A stretch of 64,000 bases of DNA from Aplidium turbinatum. Lineage: Eukaryota > Chordata > Ascidiacea > Aplousobranchia > Polyclinidae. Made by a program: the position numbers and the translations under genes. The notes under the pieces were generated by a model. It did no database searches. It was not told the DNA's origin and saw only the letters and a list, made by a program, of their open reading frames with translations. The DNA lies in NCBI GenBank assembly GCA_918807975.1, contig OU964923.1, forward strand, positions 23,727,235-23,791,234, read 5' to 3'. Positions 10,810-23,503 of this stretch are shown here, in pieces. The first letter of the stretch is position 1. The number at the start of each line of letters is the position of its first letter.

Positions 10810-11206
10810 CTAATCCATCGTGACGCGACAATTTATCGAAAGACAATTTATCGAACGACAGTTCATCAAACGACAGTTTATCGAAAGACAGTTCATCGAA
10901 CAACAATTTATCGAAACGACAGTTCATCGAAACGACAGTTCATCGAAACAACTGTTTATCGAAACGACAGTTTATCGAGCGACGAAGCACATATGCAATG
11001 GAATACTCAGGGGTTAGGTGTTAGGAGCTAGGGGTTAATGGTTAGGGTATGGGTTAAGGGTTAGGTTTTCGATTAACTGTCGTTCAATAAATTGTCGTTT
11101 CGATAAACTGTTGTTTCGATAAACTGTCGTTCGATTAATTGTCGTTCGATAATCTGTCGTTTCGATAAACTGTCGTTCGATAAACTGTCGTAGTACCCTA
11201 ATCCAT
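10810..11206. mobile_element. Word-array foldback element, family 2, with 9-bp flanking duplication
   Basis: About ten copies of the word CGACAGTTTATCGAAA (or close variants) run from 10826 to 10982, and about eight copies of its reverse complement run from 11066 to 11190. Between them (11005-11065) is a telomere-like core of GGGGTTAGG, GGTTAGGG and GGGTTAAGGG words. CTAATCCAT flanks both sides (10810-10818 and 11198-11206), which marks insertion as a unit. The repeat words are imperfect. No protein is encoded. Confidence 0.75.
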
Positions 11207-12074
11207 AAGGCAGTGGCTGTAGTTATCCTAAAAAGTGCTATAATTATGATGCATAACTGCAATCAAGTTTGAATCATATTGTATCTTTATAATCATAGAT
11301 GACTATAGATCCAGAGTCAATCAAACATAAAGCTTGTGCTTAATGCAGATTTTTGCGGTACAGTTTGCACATTAACTATCACTTGTCTATTATAGATCAG
11401 GTACCGGTATATATGCAGTTTCATAATACAAACCCAGTCAGTGGTCAAACCTCTATTGCTGCATGGAAATTCACCTAGTAAAGTTCAATGCAATTGAAAG
11501 TTAAAGAAATTGCTAGTGCCTTTATCTGGAGAGAAAAAAAAGAAATAGTTCCCAACATAATAGTTCAATTACTAATGTTACAACAGACACTCAGACAGTA
11601 GAAGCAGGAAAAAATACACAGTCATCGAGTCAACCGCTCCAGTTTTAGCATGACCATAAATGGTTTGCTAAACACAGCCGTTGGGTCACATGCTCTTGCA
11701 TTGTATCCGACCATGGCCACATATCCTACTGATGCACTTTAAATTTCTATTATATATAAAGAAAAGTATACATTTGAAACATTATTGGTCCCACTGGTTT
11801 CAGATTATTGATTGTGCACCTGTACTAAGTTGTTACTAAAAAAAACAAAATATTTGTTTGTGTGTATTGATGTTGAATTAGCTTGCAGACATTCAAAGTT
11901 GAAAAGGCATGATAATAGTGGTTTGTGAAATAGGTTTGTGTGAAATTGAAGAACCCAGTTAAATTAACAATGTGCTTTCAGAAGATTCTTTGATTCACAA
12001 AAAATTTCTTAGTTGTGTTTAATGCTAGACCTAAATTTGAATTACGTGGTTTGGATTTGCCCTGAAATATTCTT
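11207..12074. other. Upstream region of the SH2B gene
   Basis: No gene seen. A TATATATAAAG string near 11750 could be a TATA box for the gene that follows, but AT-rich strings of this kind are common here. A noncoding first exon may lie in this stretch or further upstream. Confidence 0.3.
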
Positions 12075-15000
12075 ATGATGGCTAGCCAAGAAATTACACA
12101 CAATAAAAGCCAGACGTCAGCACTTGATGTAGCAATCTCGCCTGATTGGCAAATAGTTAAAGTTTATGAAGCCCAAGCTTGTGCCAATGCCAAGCATTTA
12201 GTGTCTGCCATTCAAATGCTAGGAACTGAACACACCAACATTTCTGGCACCTTCAGCAAAAGTATTCTTTCCATGATTTGTGATGGCTATGTCAAACATT
12301 TTCAACAATGCTTTGAACAAGATAGTCACACTCTCAGTGAAGTTTCCAAAAGCAATCCTCCTGTTACTTCGAGAGTCTTTCTTCGATCTGTGTCAGAAAA
12401 TGTTGAAGGGGAGGATTATCCTGCTGCAGCCAATGATTTCCCATCATCAAATCAAACAGATAACTGCCGAAGTAACAGTCTAAAATCAAATGGAACAACA
12501 GATAAAGATCATAAGGATATGTTTGCCAGTATGTTTTTGCCACATAGAGATGCCATGCACAAAAGACGAATGAGTGCTGATGATGTTGGATTGGCATCAT
12601 TTCGAAGCAGTGGACTTGGGATTTTTCAGAAAGGAAAAAAAAGCAAAACCCTAATAAAACGAGGACTATCAAAAAATGATAAAAATTCTGCAAAGTCAAA
12701 GATTGACGAACTTGATGCCTCTCTTGAAGGTGATGACACCTCTAGCAAAGGAAACATAGTTTCATCAGTTTGGAATCGTTTGCGTAGAGGAAGCAGTAGT
12801 CAAATTGGAAAGGTAAGGAACTACTTTTTATTCCGTATTTATAATCTTTATTTATTTTGGCACAATGGATCTTCTCAAAAGTTGTATTTTATGATATTGT
12901 ATGTATATAAGTCACTGATTTGGCAGCTTAACCTGAAAATGCATGTCATGTCTGGAAATTAGGCTGAAACTTTATAAATCATGAGTTTCACAATAAGTAG
13001 ACTGGAAAACTGTATTAAGTGCTAAACAGTTTTGACCTCAGATATAAATAATTATGGTTTATAGAGTCGAAGTCTGTTCTATAAAATGTATACATCTTTC
13101 TCATTTTCTTTGTTGCCATCAGCCTCGTCCGATTTGTTGTTTCTGAAGCGATCAACTAGGAATACTACAGTATATTTATAACTGTATAACGATTGGAGTG
13201 AATGTATAATTTTGACACAATTCGTCAATTTGTGATTTTGCGTTGGCAATGACTTTGCCATTTGCCATATTATAATTATTCTAATTGTGAAAGTACCATG
13301 TTTTTATTGGAGTTAATTGATGCGTTAAAAATTAAATTGATACAACTGGTTGAGGAATGATTGTTGCACTAGTAGCTGTCTATGTGAATAATTATATTTT
13401 TTGAGAAGCCCCACTTATTGACAAGATGCAATGAGTTGTAACAAGACTTCAATCAACAAGGACTTACAGTGAAAATGCATGTACAACTTGACATAAAATG
13501 ATTGGCAAGCAGCTTTTTGTTTGTCGTATCCAGGTTTACACCTTGTGGTTGAAGATTTAGATTAAGTGGACGGGAAGGCAAGGAAGCCAATCTTCGTCCA
13601 CCTTCAGGCATGCCTATAAGTGTCCTGCCAAAGACACAGCTGCATGCTCTTGAGCGGTGTCGTCTTTCAATTGCCGTTCCAGGGCTTTCACCACTCGGCT
13701 ATGCAGCCACTCGGCTATGCAGCCGACTGGTAATCAGCAGCTTATCATATATTATATATAGCTGATAACTTATTCATAATTCTGCAGGTATCCAATAGCT
13801 TATTGCAAGAAAAAACTGCTTCAGAAAGCATGGTGAAGATTGAAAGTGTTGCTAAATATATAAAAGTATCTCCAGAGCAGGTTGTTGATCCTTTGCCCTT
13901 TCAAAAAATTCGCATTGTCCTGAGACAAATTGATCAACAGCATCAAATTGAAATCTACTCTCCTGTTAAGGTGAGTTATTACCATGAGGTTGATTTATAA
14001 AGTCAAAAAGTTTGTTCTTGTGTTTACCTTTTGTATTAATCTTAGTGCGTTTGGGAACTGGTTACAAGTCCCCCTACATTGCGAAAACTTTAATGTATTT
14101 CCAGAATATTCCAAGGAGTTTTTAACTTTTTGGAAAGCTTTTGTAAATTCTTTTACAACTTCACCGACACTATTACTGTCTAGGCAATAACGTTTGCAAA
14201 CTTTTGAAATAGATTATGATTACACTGATTTTCGATTATTTATTTCTTTGTACAATAAAATGTAATTTTGAAGTACATTTTTATCATCTAAGTTGTTGAA
14301 GGATTTTTACTTGTCCAAATTTGGTCATTAAGGATTGTGGGTGCATGTACCCAAGGAACAAAGGTAGTAATATGTGCAATATATTGCAGAGTACGAAAGC
14401 TAAGGTGATTATCGAAGGTGAAGAAATAACTGAAGTGAGACCGACTACTGATCTTGAAATACCAGATTCAAGCTATACGTTTGTCATAAAAGTAAGTTTT
14501 TATTTCGTTTAGTAACAAACTATGATGACAAAAAACTTCAACGTGTTTGCCGTAATACGCTATAAAGAAAGAACTCAACACAATCAGGCTCCATTTTCGT
14601 ATCCTTGATGTCTACACAGTACACACTGGCATCGTGGTGTGCCTAAGCCTGGTCAAGCATGGCTGCTCTGCAACCGTCTGTACACAGGTGTTGGACTTTT
14701 CCGTTGAACCATGCACGAACTGGAAGTCGTATCTCCTTTTTCCGAAAAGTGTAGTGCATAACGACTACTCCGTCTTTGGTTCACTAAACGGAGCAAAAGA
14801 CTTGCATCCTGGATGATAAAACTAAGAAAGTGTTACTCTTCAGTATCATCTCTGTGCAGTCCAAGCAAACGCTGATAGTTTAAGTTGGTAAAAGGATAGA
14901 CACTCGGTTTCAGAATCTCAAATAAGAAAATAAAGGAAACATGAAATTCAACATGTCTAAAGATGGTAATGCTCCGTAAGCCGAACAAACCGTTTCGATT

Positions 15001-18000
15001 TTGATCGGTCTATTAATAGCTTTTTGTCCGCATGGTCGTCAAACCGCTAATTTCTGTTCACTCAATCTTATAATAACACGGTTCTTTCAAGCTTTCCCAG
15101 AATCTGGTCTGTCTTAATGGTAGGTACTTTTCGTAACCTTTATAATTACTGTACTTAGGTATAAGTTTACTTTGCAATAGGCCTATGCCACAATTGAAAA
15201 TTTTAGGTCATTGGAAATATATTGCAGTGAACAGCCTCATAGTGGCAGAAGGTATCTTTATACCAATAAATAATTAGCACTTAGTTACGTGTTTAGTTAC
15301 TCATAGTCAAGGTCTTTTGATCATGATGGCACTTTGACGCCGGCATTACCTTTTTCAAATCACAAACAAATTGCACATTTGGTGAAGACAGGTTGAAAGA
15401 CAAAGTTTCTGTTTTTACATTGTGTCGACGTCTGACGATTTAAGGTTGTAAAAGCGACAACGATTACCAGCTCATTTAACAATTGACCTTTTAATTTCGC
15501 TGAGATTCAATAGAGTCACATTGCTCAAAATAGTAATCAGCGGTTTTTCAAAAAGTTTTGGCAAAAACATTGGCTTCAAAAATGCCAGCAATTACCAAGA
15601 AGTAGTCAAATGAAACAAATCCTGATTTAAATTCTGTTTTCCTAAATAAACTCAATTGATTGCCAATGAGAAAGCAATCCGATTTACTGAAAGGTCAGAA
15701 ATTCTACCATGTCCATGTTTTACTCAGTTTAATCTTAATCTCAAATGCTGACGGTTTGTGAACTATGTCCATGGTGGTGATGATACTCTTTTTTGGAGTA
15801 TTGCTTGGGGTGATATAAGCGTTTCTTCATTGACATTTTGTCCTGCCTGGGATTTAATGTGCAATTAAATTTTATGTCAATCGCTTTTCAGACGCTGTCA
15901 GAGGAGTACGTAGTAAAAATGAGCACTAATATCGAGTTTGCTTCTTGGCTTTCTGAAGTGGAAGAACTCAGCATAAAGGGCGGTTTCAAAAAGTAAGACT
16001 CTGTAAACTTGACATATTGTACTGTCCCAGACAGCAAAATCCGTCATTTTACGTTGATTCAATGTCTACAGACGTATTTGGTAGTAATGACAATGCTATC
16101 GTGAACATATCTTAAACCAAAACGAAATGATGGTTTATTAAATCTTTGTCTAGTTAACCAACATTTAAATGTTTTGCTAGGTTGCAGGTGTATGAATGCC
16201 ATAAGCATCCTTTTCTTCCACAACGTCTTCGAGAATCATCACCTGGGCTAGACGAAGGACAGCAACAAGTGAGATTTTATCTGAAAATTGAATGAGGCTG
16301 TTCACCAGGCATTATATTAAATAATATGAGATGTTCTACTGGTGCAAATTAAGTATACATCTTGTGATAGTTTAGTTTAATTTGCACCAGTAGAACATCT
16401 CATATTATTTGAGATTTTATCTGTTGATTAGGTGTTTTTTAAGATTTTGCCTTAACTGTTAAATACTTGTTGAATTGTGCTTGCGTTATGTAGGAAATAA
16501 AATTTGTTTTTTCGTATATAACTTCTCATCTAACCCCAATTGCAGATTGATTGACCCATGTAAATTGCAGATCAGTCGATATGGAAACGTGAAAAAAATC
16601 TATGTCTTCCAGGCTTAATTCTCATAAAAGTTGTTCACAGTTATCTGTGATTTGCTGCTCTGCTAATTGCACTTTTGATTGCTTCGTTTCACGGAATTGC
16701 AGGCAATTAACCTTGTCAAATTGGTTTCTATTTATTATGTAACTCTCACAGACGGAAGAAATTGCCAATTGCTCTCCGAGCACGAGCAAAACAAACTTGA
16801 CTTCTGACGTGCAACTTGCACCTGCTGACGACATCCAAGGAACGCCTGGTGGCTCTGCACTGTGTGAGGATGTTGTTGTACACAAAATCGAAGATTGATT
16901 GCCTATTACCTATTTAACACTTGCTGTTTAGAAATTGTTGAATTCTATAACCGAGGTAACTAGATATTTTTTTGCGAAAGCAGTTCCAATGCACTTAAAC
17001 CCAAACAGGGTTTTCTAATTTCTTACGCACTGGCTGCATAAAACAGGAAGCACCTGTTCAATAAGTAACGATTGACCACTTTCCACAAAAACAAATACAC
17101 TGTTTTACATCATAACAACGACTTTTCTAGTGGGAAACTGGGAGACGACCATGGCTGGGATAAGCGTTGAGAATGTCGTGCCACCACCAGAAGAAAGAGA
17201 AGACGGAAGCTTTGTTGAACATCGTTTGGACTTGACTTTGTTTCCTTGGTTTCATGGGACCCTCTCCAGGTTGCGAGCTGCACAGCTGGTGCTGGGGGGA
17301 GGTCACGGAGTATTCTTAATGCGTCAATCGGAGACACGTCAGCACGAACATGTTCTCACTTTCAATTTCCAAGGCCGTGCAAAGGTAACTGTTACCGTTA
17401 CGCTTCGTTTACGCTTGTCATGTCCATTATCCTCCTTTTGTAGTCTAAACTCTGCAATAAATCAAATAAAGATAAACAGCATAGTTTTCAAGTTCTTCTC
17501 TTCCACCACACGCTCGTGGGAAAATTGGGAGGTAAAGTTGTGCACATTGTACAATATTGTCATTTTGTTGGCATTGCATCTTACATTTGAGAGGGTTAGT
17601 TGTTTTGCTAGCTACAGATATATACTTCTGCTACGCAAGAGAATTTTAACGCATATTTATTACATGTTAAAATTTTCATGGAAACAAAAGATCACTAACG
17701 ATGAAGTATTATCCAAATTCAATTCAAGCAAAATTCTATTACAAATAGTCAAAAGAAGAAAATTGAAGTATTTCGGACACACAATAACAAAATAAGCAAA
17801 ACTCAATAATAAATAAGCAAAACTCGTTAAAATTAAGTTATGAAAATGCCGGAATGGCCCGTTTTGGTGAGTCCGATCCCTATTCGGTGATTTTTTCAAT
17901 TCTATCGGGTACCGTAGCCTAATTATCATTGCCGTTTTAGGGTTAGAGGTTAGGAACTCACCGAATCGGACTCACTGAATAGTAGCAGACCCCTCAACGA

Positions 18001-19684
18001 ATAGGGAATTCACCAAATCGGACTCACCGAAACGGGCCATTCCGAAGGCGCCCAAACAGGACAGGATCTGCTACTATTCGGTGAGTCCGATTCGGTTGGT
18101 GAGTTCCCTATTCGCTGGGAGCCTTTTTCGGAGAGTTCCCTATTCGGTAATTTTTTTTAAATTATTGGGTACCGTAGCCTAATTATCATTGCCGTTTGGG
18201 GGTAGGGGTTAGGGTCTTATTTCAACGTTTAGCGACGTTAAAACGATGTAAAAGCGGCAATGATAATTAGGCTACGGTACCCGATAATTTTCAAAAAAAA
18301 ATTCAAAAAATCACCGAATAGGGATCTCTCCGAAAAAAGCTTTCTCCGAAAAGGCTCTCACCGAATTGGACTCACCGAATCGGACTAGCAGACCCGGGCG
18401 CCTTGGTACTGTACAGTGTACATAACGTGTCATATACAATTATACTGTACGTGTACAATGCATATAGTCCAGCTCCAGCTCCCCGAACTAAAAACTTCTA
18501 ATAAAACTGCTGTCAGATAATTTTTAAAAAGTAAAACGCGGCAATCGAGAACCCTGCTTGTATATTTGATGTAACTTAATCGCAATTTGCAAACTTCATC
18601 TGTGCAGCATTTGCGCTTGACGATTGATGGTGACGGGTTGTGTCGCGTTCAACACTTCAAGTTCAAGTCTGTACTAGACATGTTGGAACATTTCCGGTCG
18701 CGCCCCATACCCCTGGAATCTGGCGGCTCCACTCACGTCTTCTTGGCCGATTATGTCATCAACGAAGCTTGCAGTGAGTTCTGTAAACATGTTTTTTTCT
18801 CGCCTTTCTGTTAGAAACGAACTGTGATACCTGTGATGGCATTTTCGTTTTGTATCCAGTCGTACGTCGCAAAGAAGCACGAGAACTTGCAGCAGAGTTG
18901 CGAGGCGAACTTATGTTTAAATTTTTGAGACTTTCTAGTTTGAATTGTAGATCTTTGTATTGGTTCGTTGCGCAAAATTTTTGGTTCTAATTTGGGCTTC
19001 GTCTTATAGAACCTGGTCCTTAAACAGATATTTGAGAACAAGCAATCGGGTTAGTTATGTTGCTTTGTTTCCTTATTGTTTGAATGGTGCTATTCAACCT
19101 GGTTACTTTCTTGTCAATCATCTTCTTATCGTTTAGAAAAGTCACTGCTCTCACAAAATTATACAGCTCCGTGCCAATCATCATTAATGATTCTACTACT
19201 CATTAATGTTGCCAACTGCAGTGACTTGAGTTGGGATCTTTAAACAAGTTGTTTACCTGTAGCTTTTTCAATGTCTTTTGTTTGTGTTTCATTGATTTTC
19301 TTTTTCATTTCGATTGCTAGTGCAATGCAATGATAATAGATTACGTCTCAAAAAATAGATAAATGTGACTTTTTATGGGTTTAATGTTCTGGCAATGCAA
19401 AACACTGTTACTGTTGTAGGAATTCATGTTTGTGTCGTGCTTTGCTAGATTTCCAGCCAGAAAACTTCCTGCCGCAAGAAACTGACATTGACCTGTGTGA
19501 AGGTCACGATTTTGACGTCATGAACCAACTTTCCGGTCACTCATCCCTATTGCCATCCGGTGGAAGTATTGGACATGGTATCTCTAGCACCTCATTACCA
19601 TCAGCTATAACGACATCCGAAGACGACAACCTGTCATCCACTTCTCATCAAAGAGCCGTGGATAACCAATACGCCTTCAGCTAG
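12075..19684 (+). CDS. SH2B: SH2B-family adaptor protein, nine coding exons
   Basis: Exons: 12075-12812, 13788-13970, 14390-14491, 15892-15992, 16181-16268, 16752-16863, 17131-17384, 18608-18773 and 19449-19684, all with GT/AG borders and compatible phases, giving 659 residues. Residues 23-80 ([19 protein letters not shown] ... [11 protein letters not shown]) match the family's N-terminal dimerisation helices. A PH domain spans about 265-370 ([37 protein letters not shown] with its conserved Trp). The SH2 domain spans about 480-580: [26 protein letters not shown] with phosphotyrosine-binding Arg506, [27 protein letters not shown]. The end, [10 protein letters not shown], matches the conserved C-terminal tail. 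Vertebrate members (575-756 residues) dock on activated receptor tyrosine kinases and JAK2 at the inner plasma membrane and modulate insulin, growth-factor and cytokine signalling. Which vertebrate paralogue it matches best cannot be told; it is likely the single invertebrate (Lnk-like) form. The 5' UTR was not located. Confidence 0.95.
13560..13735 (-). repeat. Possible tRNA-derived repeat in an SH2B intron
   Basis: On the minus strand TAGCCGAGTGG (box A-like) occurs twice because of a short tandem duplication (CCACTCGGCTATGCAG on the plus strand, about 13691-13727). A convincing box B is not seen, so this is a weak call. Confidence 0.3.
16026..16075. repeat. Half copy of the 88-bp palindromic MITE
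   Basis: It begins CCCAGACAGCAAAATCCGTC and continues through the TTGATTCAATG and TGCAGACG centre of the element seen whole at 43595-43682 and 61847-61934. The right half is lost. Confidence 0.65.
16285..16410. repeat. Perfect 34-bp stem, 24-base loop hairpin in an SH2B intron
   Basis: Positions 16319-16352 and 16377-16410 are exact reverse complements (core GAGATGTTCTACTGGTGC), separated by 24 bases. The flank at 16285-16311 (TTGAATGAGGCTGTTCACCA) recurs at about 6839-6864, and TAGTTCTACTGGTGCAAT recurs near 56405, so this is a dispersed foldback repeat. It lies about 50 bases past the donor at 16269 and would form a strong hairpin in the pre-mRNA. Confidence 0.85.
17671..17795 (+). mobile_element. 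LINE C-terminal fragment in an SH2B intron
   Basis: The frame reads [20 protein letters not shown] then [14 protein letters not shown]. This is the tail of RTE- or CR1-like reverse transcriptase proteins (family pattern ITNEEVLRR ... IKKRxLxYFGHVxR). Only about 40 residues remain. It is not part of the SH2 exon although the same frame runs through the intron. Confidence 0.65.
17850..18044. mobile_element. Word-array foldback element, family 1, copy in SH2B intron
   Basis: Ends are CGGAATGGCCCG and its inverse CGGGCCATTCCG. Inside are repeats of GGTGAGTCCGAT / ACTCACCGAATCGGAC, one arm of the inner repeat (GGGTACCGTAGCCTAATTAT) and a short TTAGGGTTAGAGGTTAGG core. No flanking duplication was found, and a related unit is joined directly on its right. 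Confidence 0.75.
18045..18401. mobile_element. Word-array foldback element, family 1, second unit
   Basis: AAGGCGCCC and GGGCGCCTT form the ends. Moving inward come CTGCTA, the GGTGAGTCCGATTCGG words, TTCCCTATTCG words, the inner repeat GGGTACCGTAGCCTAATTAT (about 18165 and 18263-18282) and a core with GGGGGTAGGGGTTAGGG. Both word arms are present. It abuts the copy at 17850-18044 without a gap. Confidence 0.75.
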
Positions 19685-22600
19685 CTTCTTAACTTTGACA
19701 TTTTGTTTTTACATTCACGTGCAAGTTAGCTTCACTGCATCACTATTACGGCTTTGGTTGCAAGGGTGCTAGAACATTATACCTAGCTGAACTTGCATGT
19801 CTTGTCTGCTTAGGCTGTTTGATTACATGAAGATGATGAAGGTGTTCAATTGTTCAAAATCCCTCGGTGCGTATTTTAAAATATGTTGTATTCACAGTGC
19901 TAAAGGTCTGCTTCATCAGTGGCTGGTACAATGGTACATTGGACCACGATCAGGACCGTCGCCGCTTAATCGATGATGTTTTGTAGGTTTCAGTCAATGC
20001 GAACAAGTTTAGAAGCCGTGGCTATGATATTCTTTGCCAAACAGGCCACTTACTTGACCACTGAAGCTGTAACCTCCATTCGATTATGCGGTATGGGCTC
20101 TTCTACTTTGTACGAGGTCCACTGTTTTTCACTTCCTTAGTCAGGGTTTGTCTTATGATAGGCGAGGTGTACGTGAAATTGTTGTCAAATACTGTCATTT
20201 TGCATTGTATACTTTGATAGGCAAATCGTATTTAAAACCAATTTATTTTTGCATTATACTTTTGCCTTTGATGCCTCGTCAGAAATAATTTTGAATGGTT
20301 GGTAACATTAGTATGGTTGGTAACATTAGTATCGTTCTTCAGAATTTATCCAATTTGCCAAATCGAATAATATTAGTTCATCGTGTTCTAGCTTTTAAAA
20401 ATGATACTTTTGTAAATGGTTTTGCCGGAGAGAGGGGGGTCAACGTAAGAAATGACATTCGGTCTTTGCAAATGCCTTTTCTTTTCTCAGCATTTATCAA
20501 AAACAAACTTCAGTCGTCTATCCTCGCTTAATTTAAAGTTTCCAACTCGCAAGTCAGCTCTTTTTAGCATCTGCAGATTTGCTGGCTGGGTTGATGATTA
20601 ATTTTCGTTGTTTGCTTGTGGGATTTCACTTAGGCTTTCAAGTTCGTTTCATGAAGATTTTCTCTTCTATCCAGTGACCATTTTCTCCAGTTTAAGACAG
20701 ATATCTATTTTTTCTTTTTTCAATTTTTTTATACTATTTCTTGTGCTCTTCTGGAAATTTTTGGTGAACTTTTGCCTTGTGTACCGACTTGGCGTTTTTA
20801 CTGTATTTAGTATCTGGCTGTGTTTATCATATGTTCCGTTTAACCATCTTGCTAAAAGAGTTTTAGTTCAACTACTTTAGTTTGTGATAATTTGTGGATG
20901 TTAAATTAGCCTGATGTAAATGTTTGTAATTCTGACTTTGTGCTGTGCCTGAAAAGGTGATTTGCATAATTATTTATCCTCAAAATAGCTTTTGTGATTT
21001 CAACTTTGTGAACCAGGTTACCGAAAACTCCTCTTTGATGTAATTCATACACGTTGTCATTCGCCTTTCCATAGGCCTCGGATTAAACTTTTCCTTGTTT
21101 TTATCGCCGAATTTTACTATTTACATAACGCTCATGGTTCCGTGACAAGTACCAGTTACAAACAATTGTTGGCATTGCTAACGTTTCCTGCACCGCGGCA
21201 GTGCACGTCTTTAGAGTGAAAAAAGTTTGTATCGTCATTATTTCAGTTCTAGTAGACGTTTCAAACAGCTAATCAGTCACTTTTTACATTGATTCAACGA
21301 TTTAAAAAAAAAACTGATTTGCTGTCTGGGGATATTGTGTATTTGCTACGTGAAATTGTGTAGATATTTTGTGATCATGTGCGAATTGTTTCTAAACTTC
21401 TCAGTATTAGTTCCATCGTGTTTGAATGGTCGTCAGCACACAGTGCGTTTCAGGTGGGCAAGGCTTACCTAAGTTGCCTTACAAATTTTGTTCCAACAAC
21501 GAGGTTTTTCGAAAGTATTTAGTATTGCAATAATGAAGTCATCCTAAAAAATGCCATTTTTTACATTTGGCCTTTACCCAGCAAGTTTTTGTGATTGCGT
21601 TGATTGATAAATCAATATCTAAGCTAACCGGATAGAATGGTCTGCTGCGATCATTTATTTAATTGTGTTCAGTTCTTTGTGGAAGAGGGTTTTGCTTGCT
21701 AGCAACACCAAATTTTGATTTGTATGCGATTTGTATAAACAAAACTGTGCTTTAATTTCAGCAGTGGGCTACCTACCTATTTGACTAAAGTTTACTTTTT
21801 GCATTGTTTTGACGTCTTCAGACGTCAAAACAACAATTTTCAGTACCCGGGAACATGGTGATTTGCTGATGCAAAGAACGAATTCTTTTAGTTTTTTTTT
21901 GCTTTCAGTTATTTTCCGCTATTTGCAATTAGTGATTTTACAAGCAGAATCCCAGGGCAGAAAAAGCGACCCAGGCAACAATCTGGCATCGAAAAACTTG
22001 CGAATCTGATTACTTTAATCATCAATCACCATAACAAAGTTTTCTTTAGGAAATAAGCTTGTATTTGTAATGTTACCTAAAAGTGTTTTCAATTTTGGTT
22101 GTGAATTATTGAAGGTGATGCGATAGTACAATGATTGACCCGATGAAGCCTGTATTCCAGTTGGCGAAATCCGTCGTTTTTATGTTGGTTGAATGTGTGC
22201 AAACGTTGAATCGATATAAAAGGACAGATTTCGCTAGCTGAGATAAAAAGGGAGTAGATTATGTTTCGTTTTTAGCTTTGGAAAAACAAGGTATGCGTGC
22301 TCATATAATATTGCAAGGTTTCTGCAATCAGACATACTAACTGATTTATATCAAAATCATTTCTCATGCGTTGACTGCAAACTGCCGGTTTTTTTTTGTC
22401 GTCCGGAAGTTATTATTTTTAATGCTTTGCTTTTTTGTTATTTTGATCGCAATGACTTTTTTAAATAAGTAGCAAGGTGTATCTCCGACCAGTGGCGTGA
22501 CATTTCGACATCGCCAGACATGAAAGCGATGTAAAAAAGGTTACTTTGTGCTGGCTTTGACCATCAAGAGAAAATACCTTGTTCAACCACACGTGACGAG

Positions 22601-23150
22601 CTAATTAAACCTGCTCGCTCATTTCATAAACTTTTGCGGTCATCAATTTTACTGAGCTCTCACGCAAATTTAGATTAACATGACTTCGCTTGCAACTTGT
22701 ACTGTGCGGCTGGTGCATCTGCTTCATAACCGCTGAAAGCAATCTTTTTGAGTTTGTCACTTTGCCTTCGCAGACATATTTATTGAAATGACATTGTTTC
22801 TCAATTTTGAATTTAACATCAATGCTTACAGTTCAAATGCATCGCGCTTTGTTCTAATCTGAAAGAATAGTGGAAATGTGTATAGAATATGCAATAACAG
22901 TACACTTCGTAGTCAATAGCGTTCACGTGTGATTAATTTTCTTTATAGCTTATGACAAACCGATAATGGAAAATCTATGAAGAGTTAGATACGGTAGCGT
23001 ATTTTTCATGTTGTTGACCCTGTCACTATCTTGTGATCGTTGATGCGTTTTCGTTTCTGTGTAGGGTTTAGTTTGTTATGGTTTTGAATCTTTATCTTCG
23101 GACTGACAAAGCCTTGATAGGTTATTCCTGGTTGTTTCGCATACTTTTGA
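19685..23150. other. Downstream of SH2B; no gene recognised
   Basis: Probably holds the SH2B 3' UTR at its start. Half-palindromes of the 88-bp MITE occur at about 21265-21326 (ending GATTTGCTGTCTGGG) and 22155-22240 (a diverged full palindrome). Other short frames have no recognisable domain. Confidence 0.5.
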
Positions 23151-23300
23151 CGCAGGGCCGGTTACTGAGACTGACAGAGAAAAATTTCCGATAGATGAAG
23201 TCCTGTTTCCAGGAAATTATTCCATCCATTAGGTGCCGCTGAATGGACTGCAGTACTTAGAATGCGTTGCTCAAGCGTACACCCCGAGAGTCGAACCAGC
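23151..23300 (-). repeat. Dispersed repeat, inverted copy of 48300-48478
   Basis: Reads on the plus strand GACGCAGGGCCGGTT ... TCCATCCATTAGGTGCC ... AATGCGTTGCTCAAGCG. The same blocks occur in opposite orientation at 48300-48478. A box B-like GAGAGTTGAATCAGG in the longer copy hints at a tRNA-derived element, but this is unproven. Confidence 0.6.
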
Positions 23301-23503
23301 GCTGCTTGTTCTTAGGCTTCTTTGTTACAGGCATACGAAATGAAATTTTCAAACGGGAATTAAGCATTAAAATGCGTAAACTGAACACTCAAGAATACAT
23401 TTCATAAAAAATTACTGAAAAAAAAATTGTTTTCAATGGCGCTGGCAATGCGCAAAGTCCAGTGTTTCATTTATTTTTTGCAAAATGACCAAGAAGTGGA
23501 AAA

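Noticed and set aside
11005-11065. TTAGGG-like runs as a true telomere or interstitial telomere
   Set aside because: The hexamers are irregular and bounded by inverted arrays and a target duplication, so they are part of a mobile element.
10820-11190. Regularly spaced short repeats that resemble a CRISPR array
   Set aside because: The units are contiguous variants without unique spacers, they are inverted on the second half, and the setting is an animal genome.
12812-12962. Extension of the first SH2B exon to the stop at 12962
   Set aside because: A consensus donor follows AAG at 12812 and the PH domain continues in phase at 13788.
17130-17795. A single 221-codon protein including the SH2 start
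   Set aside because: The frame reads through the donor at 17385 into the intron; the SH2 domain continues at 18608 in the matching phase.
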